From Vibrio sp. 16 (lineage in GTDB: Bacteria > Pseudomonadota > Gammaproteobacteria > Enterobacterales > Vibrionaceae): a stretch of DNA of 64,000 nt. Both the position numbers and the translations under genes were made by a program. The notes under the pieces were generated by a model that searched no databases, was not told the origin of the DNA, and worked only from the letters and a program-made list of their open reading frames with translations. The stretch is taken from contig NZ_OY808997.1 of assembly GCF_963681195.1 (NCBI RefSeq), positions 2,418,001 to 2,482,000 on the forward strand, in the 5' to 3' direction. This document shows, piece after piece, positions 51,045 to 64,000 of the stretch. Every line of letters starts with the position of its first letter. The first letter of the stretch is position 1.

Positions 51045-51440
51045 GACACCCCCATATTTAACTGCTCACTATTGTAGCTTTTACTCGCTATTTATCGATC
51101 AGAAAATGGCTAACTTATCTCAATCAAAGTTTGAAATTTCAAAAGTTACAGGCATCACTTTTCCCGTTGTATACAAATAATACACGCATACAACTTTATC
51201 GTATTAGCCTTAGGATGGAGGGAAAACTTCAATGAGTTTCCTCCGTGTAAAGATGACTTATTTGTGGACAGAGCTTAGTCTTTGAACTGTACGAGCGAGA
51301 ATAGTTACTCTGTTAATTTGACTAGCTCACACAAATACCCGCTCCGTAGCTTTGAATATGGAAGAAACAGAAGAGACTGACAAGATGAGGGCTTAATCGA
51401 ACTAGAGACTCAAGATAAATAACATTGCTTCAAATACAAA
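51045..51440. other. Intergenic stretch without recognised genes
   Basis: AT-rich DNA between crcB and the distal end of the rrn unit. Only short open frames; no conserved motif, tRNA or repeat recognised. The crcB promoter should lie near 51050-51120. Confidence 0.5.
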
Positions 51441-51470
51441 AAAACCTCAGCATTTCTGCTGAGGTTTTTG
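51441..51470. terminator. Terminator at the distal end of the rrn-tRNA unit
   Basis: Stem AAAACCTCAGCA / TGCTGAGGTTTT with a TTTC loop and A/T runs. On the minus strand it follows the decayed tRNA-Trp copy, so it is the likely final stop of the rRNA operon. Confidence 0.88.
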
Positions 51471-51473
51471 AAT

Positions 51474-51575
51474 ATGGCAGGGGTGGACCGGGCTGGTGCT
51501 CCAGAGATTCGAACTCCCAACTCGCGCTGTTTTTTGATAAGTCGGAGAATCCGCTGCTCAGCCAATTGATTACTT
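51474..51575 (-). pseudogene. Decayed tRNA-Trp copy
   Basis: Shares ATGGCAGGGGTGGA, AGATTCGAACTCCCAAC and AATCCGCTGCTC-GCCAATTG blocks (plus strand) with the intact tRNA-Trp 150 bp away. A 17-bp insertion breaks the acceptor/T region, and the anticodon arm is replaced by a T-rich insertion, so it cannot fold as a tRNA. It is a degenerate tandem duplicate. Confidence 0.8.
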
Positions 51576-51626
51576 CAACATCAAAAAAGTAAAAAGGCCC
51601 CAGTCTTTCGACTAGAGCCTTAAATA

Positions 51627-51703
<77 letters not shown>

Positions 51704-51728
51704 GTAGAACCTTTTCAAATTGTAGATT

Positions 51729-51758
51729 CGAAAAAACCTCGCATTAAGCGAGGTTTCG
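51729..51758 (-). terminator. Terminator-like hairpin between tRNA-Asp and tRNA-Trp
   Basis: Stem AACCTCGC / GCGAGGTT with a six-T run on the minus strand. If it stops transcription fully, tRNA-Trp would need its own promoter; the antiterminated rRNA transcript probably reads through. Confidence 0.75.
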
Positions 51759-51765
51759 AGATAAG

Positions 51766-51842
51766 TGGCGGAGTGGACGGGACTCGAACCCGCGACCCCC
51801 GGCGTGACAGGCCGGTATTCTAACCAACTGAACTACCACTCC
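51766..51842 (-). tRNA. tRNA-Asp (GTC)
   Basis: 77 nt with encoded CCA. Begins GGAGTGGTAGTTCAGTTGGT; anticodon loop CCTGTCACG gives GTC; T loop GTTCGAGTC. Directly follows 5S rRNA, a common distal rrn arrangement. Confidence 0.97.
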
Positions 51843-51882
51843 GCAGTGGCGTACTCGCTACAAGCAAGTGTCCATAATTTAA

Positions 51883-52001
51883 AGCCTGGCGATGTCCTAC
51901 TCTCACATGGGGAAGCCCCACACTACCATCGGCGCTAATTCGTTTCACTTCTGAGTTCGGCATGGAATCAGGTGGGTCCAAATCGCTATGGTCGCCAAGC
52001 A
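51883..52001 (-). rRNA. 5S ribosomal RNA
   Basis: Starts TGCTTGGCGACCATAGCG on the minus strand and ends GGACATCGCCAGGC; terminal arms TGCTTGGCGA / TCGCCAGGC pair. About 119 nt. Contains the conserved CCGAACTCAGAAGTGAAAC segment. Confidence 0.97.
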
Positions 52002-52091
52002 AATTCTTTAATCTGGAAAGCTGTTTGTGCTCTCAAAACACAATCAAGTAATTCTTGTATCGAGTCCATCAAAACCCTTTGGGTGTTGTAT

Positions 52092-54978
<2,887 letters not shown>

Positions 54979-55165
54979 ATACAACCCCAAAGGGTCTTCT
55001 AGTCAACTAACCAAAGTTGTCTGCATTTTTATACATGTGCAGACACGATTTTGCCGGACTCAAATTCCAAGAACACTTGAATGTGTTGTTTGGTGTTTGT
55101 CATAAAGACAAACATTGAGAACTTTACAATCAACAATAATTTGTTGATTTGTCAGCTTTCCAAAT

Positions 55166-55177
55166 TGTTAAAGAGCT
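55166..55177 (-). promoter_or_regulatory. Spacer boxA antitermination site
   Basis: AGCTCTTTAACA on the minus strand, the rrn boxA consensus recognised by NusB/S10, in the 16S-23S spacer ahead of 23S. Confidence 0.85.
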
Positions 55178-55243
55178 AGATTTGACTTTCTATTTAAAGA
55201 AAGAAACCATTTTTAAAGATTCTTTTGAAAGAACACTTAAAGA

Positions 55244-55319
55244 TGGTGGGCGATACCGGGCTCGAACCAGTGACCCCCTGCTTGTAAGGCAGGTGCTCTC
55301 CCAACTGAGCTAATCGCCC
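55244..55319 (-). tRNA. tRNA-Val (TAC)
   Basis: 76 nt with encoded CCA. Begins GGGCGATTAGCTCAGTTGGG; anticodon arm CCTGC-CTTACAA-GCAGG gives TAC. Fourth tRNA of the 16S-23S spacer. Confidence 0.97.
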
Positions 55320-55357
55320 ATATTAGTTTTATTTCTTATAGGAAGAAGTTTCTCGAA

Positions 55358-55433
55358 TGGTGGAGCTATGCGGGATCGAACCGCAGACCTCCTGCGTGCA
55401 AGGCAGGCGCTCTCCCAGCTGAGCTATAGCCCC
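55358..55433 (-). tRNA. tRNA-Ala (TGC)
   Basis: 76 nt with encoded CCA. Begins GGGGCTATAGCTCAGCTGGG; anticodon arm CCTGC-CTTGCAC-GCAGG gives TGC. Third tRNA of the spacer. Confidence 0.97.
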
Positions 55434-55442
55434 ATCGAGAAA

Positions 55443-55518
55443 TGGTGGGTCGTGCAGGATTCGAACCTGCGACCAATTGATTAAAAGTCAACTGCTCTAC
55501 CAACTGAGCTAACGACCC
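55443..55518 (-). tRNA. tRNA-Lys (TTT)
   Basis: 76 nt with encoded CCA. Begins GGGTCGTTAGCTCAGTTGGT; anticodon loop ACTTTTAAT gives TTT. Second tRNA of the spacer, 9 bp from tRNA-Ala. Confidence 0.97.
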
Positions 55519-55520
55519 AA

Positions 55521-55596
55521 TGGTATCCCGTAGGGGAGTCGAACCCCTGTTACCGCCGTGAAAGGGCGGTGTCCTAGGCCTCTAGACGAACGGGAC
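55521..55596 (-). tRNA. tRNA-Glu (TTC)
   Basis: 76 nt with encoded CCA. Begins GTCCCGTTCGTCTAGAGGCC; anticodon arm CCGCC-CTTTCAC-GGCGG gives TTC. First tRNA of the spacer after 16S. Confidence 0.97.
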
Positions 55597-55684
55597 ACTA
55601 AGTTGAAGATATTGGGATATCTTCTATCTCTTAAACTTTATAAACCATCAATCTGTGTGAACACTCATCGCAATAATCATCGTA

Positions 55685-57236
<1,552 letters not shown>

Positions 57237-57424
57237 AAGATTTTGTCGGCTCAATGAATACTGAACATTGCTTTTGCTAATAAATAGCATAAGTAATGTT
57301 TGAATTGACTGTGCTGAATCTTTCGATTCAATGGTCACTTCGTTTCATTGAAACCAAATTTGATACCGAAGTATCTAATTGGATTATCATCAACGAGTGC
57401 CCACACAGATTGATAGGTTTATAT

Positions 57425-57436
57425 TGTTAAAGAGCT
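57425..57436 (-). promoter_or_regulatory. Leader boxA antitermination site
   Basis: AGCTCTTTAACA, identical to the spacer boxA, in the rrn leader 33 bp past the -10 element. The remaining leader 57237-57424 has no gene. Confidence 0.85.
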
Positions 57437-57468
57437 TTCCGCTTGAGCTTCGCTCAAATCGGACGGCC

Positions 57469-57515
57469 ATTTTAGCGAGATAAAGTTTAGTGTCAACCAC
57501 TTTTTTCAAACTTTT
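57469..57515 (-). promoter_or_regulatory. rrn promoter P1
   Basis: Minus strand: -35 TTGACA (57491-57496), 16-bp spacer, -10 TAAAAT (57469-57474) and a GC-rich discriminator GGCCGTCC. An A-tract UP element (GTTTGAAAAAAG, repeated) lies upstream. A 16-bp spacer and GC discriminator are typical of stringently controlled rRNA promoters. The stretch 57516-57704 up to hemG holds no recognised gene. Confidence 0.9.
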
Positions 57516-57704
57516 TTCAAACGTTTCCGCTTGGCTAATTGACCTTGCTAACTGGGCTTTCGTTTCTTTTGAAGCGTTGCCGTGTCAGCGAGGTGGCATT
57601 ATAGGGATCGGAATTATCTTGGCAAGCCCTTTTTGCCTTTTTTTCTAACTTTTTAACTGTTCGGTCAATAATTAGGCCAAAACAGCTAAAAACATACCTT
57701 ATGA

Positions 57705-58232
57705 TTACAAATCTACAAACTTTTGGCTAAATAAGGCGACTTTTTCCCAGTTGGTGTACTCCACTTCTTTTGTTGTATCTGTCTCTCCACCAGTCAGGGT
57801 CATGATCAGCTTAATCATCATTTTATCGAATAGACCATAGCGAGGATAATAGAGAGCACCAGCAAACACACCGATAAGCTCAGGATGCCAGGGCGACTTT
57901 TTCAAGAAGGTACGAATATAGGCACTGCCTTCAGGTGTATCTTTTCCCTGCTCTTCTTTACGAGCGGTTAGATTCACGCAAAAGAATGCGACTTTATTTC
58001 GTTCTAGATGTTCAAGATTCTGCTCAATAAACTGATACAGTTTCTTATTAAGGTGACCATAACGAATAGAAGCCCCAATCAAGACCCTGTCGTAATGACT
58101 GAAGTCGACCGTTGTGACAGTATGTAGGTCCACCAGCTCACACTCGAAGTCTGTTAGCTGTTCTTCTATATAGTGAAGAATTTTTTTTGTCTGCCCTTCA
58201 CGAGAAGAGTATAAAAATAGTGCTTTAGCCAA
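57705..58232 (-). CDS. hemG: Menaquinone-dependent protoporphyrinogen IX dehydrogenase
   Basis: 175-residue flavodoxin-like FMN enzyme that oxidises protoporphyrinogen IX, the penultimate haem step. The phosphate-binding loop is ALFLYSSREGQTKKILHYIE (residues 3-22), followed by VDFSHYDRVLIGASIRYGHL. A long insert loop near residues 115-150 distinguishes HemG from flavodoxin. Nine bp after trkH. E. coli shows the same yigZ-trkH-hemG-rrn order. Confidence 0.95.
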   Translation of the reverse strand: MAKALFLYSSREGQTKKILHYIEEQLTDFECELVDLHTVTTVDFSHYDRVLIGASIRYGHLNKKLYQFIEQNLEHLERNKVAFFCVNLTARKEEQGKDTPEGSAYIRTFLKKSPWHPELIGVFAGALYYPRYGLFDKMMIKLIMTLTGGETDTTKEVEYTNWEKVALFSQKFVDL

Positions 58233-58241
58233 AATTGTTCC

Positions 58242-59699
58242 TTAACTCCGCCAAAACGTAGGCGTGAGTAGTATAAGAAGAGTGAACACTTCTAGACGAC
58301 CAAACAGCATGGATACGATCAACACCCACTTTGCTTTGTCATTAATATCACCAAAATGAAGCGCCACCTCACCTAAACCAGGGCCTAAATTGTTCAATGT
58401 CGCTGCGACCGCAGAGAAAGCGCTCAGCTCATCAATACCCGTCGCGATTAACGCTAGCATACAAACCACGAACACTAGCGCATATGCAGAGAAGAATCCC
58501 CAAACCGCATCAACAACACGCTGTGACAAGGCGGTACCACCCACTTTGATGGTATAAACCGCACGCGGGTGAACCAAACGCTTCAGCTCACGAGCACCTT
58601 GTAAGGTCAGTAGCAGAATACGGATCACTTTCATACCACCACCTGTCGAGCCTGCACAACCACCGATAAAAGAAGAAAACAATAGCAACACTGGTAAGAA
58701 CAATGGCCAATCAGAGAAACCTGTTGTGGTAAAACCCGCTGTAGTTGATATGGAAACAGTTTGGAATAGCGCTTGGTCAAATGCGTCGTACACCGAATCA
58801 TAAGAGTGGTGATTCAACAGCACTAAAAAACATACAACAAACAAGATCGCTTGAATGAATAGAAAGGCGCGAAACTCTGGATCTTTCCAATAGTATTTAG
58901 GATGTACTCCACCAGATGCAAACGCGGCGAAGTGCAAAGAATAGTTACATGCCGAGATTAACAAGAAGACAACGGTAATCATGTTAATGGCGTAACTATC
59001 AAAGTACCCCATACTCGCATCGTGTGTGGAGAAGCCACCAATTGCGATAGTAGAGAAGCTATGACTAATCGCATCGAATGGGGTCATGCCCGCTAGCCAA
59101 AACGCACCAGCACAGGCCAAAGTTAAACTCAGATAGATATACCAAAGCGCTTTTGCTGTCTCAGCAATCCTAGGAGTCATCTTGGAGTCTTTTACCGGAC
59201 CAGGGATTTCTGCGCGGTAAAGCTGCATACCACCGATACCTAATACTGGAAGGATGGCAACGGCGAGAACGATGATGCCCATACCACCAAACCATTGCAG
59301 AAACTGGCGATAGAACAAGATCGCTTTTGGCAAATCATCCAAACCAACAATCACTGTAGCACCAGTGGTTGTTAAGGCAGAAAAGGATTCAAAGAACGCG
59401 TCGGTTACCGAAATATTTGGGTTATCTGAGAGTAAAAAGGGAATAGAGCCGGCACTACCAAGTACAGTCCAAAACAGGACGACGATCAAAAAGCCATCTC
59501 GAGCTTTTAATTCGTGCTTAAACCGACGATTGGGGAACCAACATACTGCACCACAAAATAGCAGTACGAAAAAAGTAGTAACAAACGCAACCCCCGCGCC
59601 ATCACGATAAATAAGCGCAACCAAAGCGGGCGCAAGCATGGAGACACTAAAAAGGGCGAGCAATAGCCCGACAATGCGAATAATTGAACGAAATTGCAT
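58242..59699 (-). CDS. trkH: Trk system potassium uptake protein TrkH
   Basis: 485-residue K+ translocating subunit (E. coli 483). Four MPM repeats with P-loop filter segments, for example SALTTTGATVIVG, SIAIGGFSTH, SISTTAGFTTTGFS and AATLNNLGPGLG. It needs the NAD-binding TrkA, not in this window. It lies 42 bp after yigZ and 9 bp before hemG in an operon upstream of the rRNA operon. Confidence 0.97.
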   Translation of the reverse strand: MQFRSIIRIVGLLLALFSVSMLAPALVALIYRDGAGVAFVTTFFVLLFCGAVCWFPNRRFKHELKARDGFLIVVLFWTVLGSAGSIPFLLSDNPNISVTDAFFESFSALTTTGATVIVGLDDLPKAILFYRQFLQWFGGMGIIVLAVAILPVLGIGGMQLYRAEIPGPVKDSKMTPRIAETAKALWYIYLSLTLACAGAFWLAGMTPFDAISHSFSTIAIGGFSTHDASMGYFDSYAINMITVVFLLISACNYSLHFAAFASGGVHPKYYWKDPEFRAFLFIQAILFVVCFLVLLNHHSYDSVYDAFDQALFQTVSISTTAGFTTTGFSDWPLFLPVLLLFSSFIGGCAGSTGGGMKVIRILLLTLQGARELKRLVHPRAVYTIKVGGTALSQRVVDAVWGFFSAYALVFVVCMLALIATGIDELSAFSAVAATLNNLGPGLGEVALHFGDINDKAKWVLIVSMLFGRLEVFTLLILLTPTFWRS

Positions 59700-59741
59700 G
59701 TGTGATTAATGAATGAAGCAGAGCTTCCAACTTCCTAGTAT

Positions 59742-60365
59742 TTATTGTCCCTTCAGAGGGGTAACATGTGCTTTTGCACCACTTTTATTGATTACGCTCT
59801 GGGTGAAATCTGCGACATGTCTGCGCTCGATCTCAACCACCATTCGCACTTGGTCACTATACTCTGCCGATATTTCATGGCCTTCAAATTGGCCGATGAG
59901 GGACTGAGCAATAGGCATGAACCCATAGTCTAACTCTAGTTTCAATTGTGCGGTTATTTTTTTCTCAATTGTTTGAAGCAGCTTGAGCGCTTGTTGCACG
60001 CCGCCGCCATAAGCTTTGACCAAGCCACCTGTACCGAGCTTAATACCACCAGAGTAACGAGTGACTACCGCGGTGATCTCACCAACCCCGGAGCCAGACA
60101 ACTGAGCAAGAATCGGCTTTCCCGCAGTCCCTGAAGGTTCTCCATCATCACTGAAGCCCCACTGCATGGAATCTTCTGGTCGCCCAGCAACGAATCCCCA
60201 ACAATTATGGCGAGCGCCTGAATGTTTGTTTTTTATTTTTTCGACAAAAGCTTTCGCTGCATCAATATTTGGCGTGTGAGCTAAGTAGGTAATAAATACG
60301 CTTTTCTTTATTTCTTCTTCAAACTGACAAGGTTCAGAAGGTATTAAATAAGGTGTGTCGTTCAT
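59742..60365 (-). CDS. yigZ: IMPACT/YigZ family protein
   Basis: 207 residues from ATG 60365 (MNDTPYLIPSEPCQFEEEIK), the length of E. coli YigZ (205). The open frame reaches GTG 60410, and ribosome-site evidence is weak for both. UPF0029 N-terminal domain (KSVFITYLAHTPNIDAAKAF, FSDDGEPSGTAGKPILAQL, VVTRYSGGIKLGTGGLVKAY) followed by a small ferredoxin-like C-terminal domain. Relatives interact with ribosomes or GCN1; the bacterial function is unclear. First gene of the yigZ-trkH-hemG unit and divergent from fadB. Confidence 0.93.
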   Translation of the reverse strand: MNDTPYLIPSEPCQFEEEIKKSVFITYLAHTPNIDAAKAFVEKIKNKHSGARHNCWGFVAGRPEDSMQWGFSDDGEPSGTAGKPILAQLSGSGVGEITAVVTRYSGGIKLGTGGLVKAYGGGVQQALKLLQTIEKKITAQLKLELDYGFMPIAQSLIGQFEGHEISAEYSDQVRMVVEIERRHVADFTQSVINKSGAKAHVTPLKGQ

Positions 60366-60507
60366 AATAACGCTAGGTTTTCTCAGTTCATTTGAGTCTA
60401 TCACGACCACTCTTTACTCGTCGCCCTTGATCTGCACCAGCGCACAATGTTAAACACTTGTTTAAAAAATGTATTGAATTTAACCAAAGACCGATCCAAA
60501 CTAATCT

Positions 60508-60524
60508 CACTGGTCAAACCAGAT
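60508..60524. promoter_or_regulatory. Candidate FadR operator upstream of fadB
   Basis: CACTGGTCAAACCAGAT, with a perfect CTGGT-CAA-ACCAG dyad, fits the FadR consensus (A-ACTGGTC-GACCAG-T type). About 90 bp before the fadB start. FadR would repress fadBA until long-chain acyl-CoA appears. Confidence 0.7.
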
Positions 60525-60615
60525 TAAAAATATAACAACTTTCCTGCTTGCCTGTTACGTGCCTTATGTGACAGGTGAACACACAATCCAAGATTGTATG
60601 TCATGGAGATAGACA

Positions 60616-63977
<3,362 letters not shown>

Positions 63978-64000
63978 TAAGCTAAGCTATATATTTTTGT

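Noticed and set aside
57621..57650. Plus-strand hairpin GGCAA/TTGCC followed by seven T near the rrn promoter
   Set aside because: No plus-strand transcript feeds it and the stem is only five pairs; it is probably incidental.

Overview
The window is chromosomal DNA of a Vibrio, almost certainly the large chromosome and close to its replication origin. Evidence: the gene order matches the Vibrio cholerae VC0061-VC0108 neighbourhood as I know it (thiCEFSGH, tsrA, asnC, uspA/uspB, ubiEJB-tatABC, hemB, ryhB, polA, spf). There are three centromere-like parS sites, an rrn operon with a four-tRNA spacer, and Vibrio-type long RyhB, Spot 42 and Csr RNAs. I cannot name the species from the sequence alone. 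Apart from one decayed tRNA copy, two ERIC-like repeats and a heptamer microsatellite, the region looks like stable core genome: no phage, integron, insertion sequence or CRISPR was seen.

Layout. 1-6.5 kb: 5' part of rep (minus), then a TetR-regulated RND efflux operon (vexRAB type). 6.5-13.2 kb: ubiK, the divergent ilvC/ilvY pair flanked by two ERIC-like hairpin repeats, hemN, a DUF2489 protein, yihI and a methyltransferase. 13.2-19.4 kb: a regulatory-RNA belt (CsrB/C-family RNA, a candidate new sRNA, Spot 42, RyhB) interleaved with cytochrome c4, engB and polA; a DnaA-box pair and a GATC palindrome lie upstream of polA. 19.4-28.4 kb: GNAT, hemB, tatD, a 38-residue Cys protein, and the co-directional rmuC-ubiE-ubiJ-ubiB-tatA-tatB-tatC block. 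28.4-39.4 kb: two EamA transporters, an HDOD protein, an HI0933-type flavoprotein, uspB/ftnA/uspA, a lysine-rich unknown, rsmJ, a large c-di-GMP enzyme and asnC. 39.4-51 kb: tsrA, a Bcr/CflA transporter with a divergent LysR, an M24 aminopeptidase, the thiCEFSGH operon with its TPP riboswitch, and crcB. This segment carries the parS cluster. 51-57.5 kb: rrn operon on the minus strand (16S, tRNA-Glu/Lys/Ala/Val, 23S, 5S, tRNA-Asp, tRNA-Trp). 57.7-64 kb: yigZ-trkH-hemG upstream of rrn, and divergent fadBA.

How the parts work together. Iron and haem functions recur (RyhB with two Fur-like boxes, ftnA, hemB, hemN, hemG), as do ubiquinone biogenesis (ubiK, ubiJ, ubiB, ubiE) and Tat export. Global regulators are dense: a CsrA sponge, Spot 42, RyhB, TsrA, AsnC and a c-di-GMP enzyme. 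No wholly novel multi-gene system was found. The points most worth a second look are the parS trio, the DnaA-box/GATC structure, the unassigned sRNA candidate between spf and engB, the ThiE with an extra N-terminal domain, and the decayed tRNA-Trp copy.
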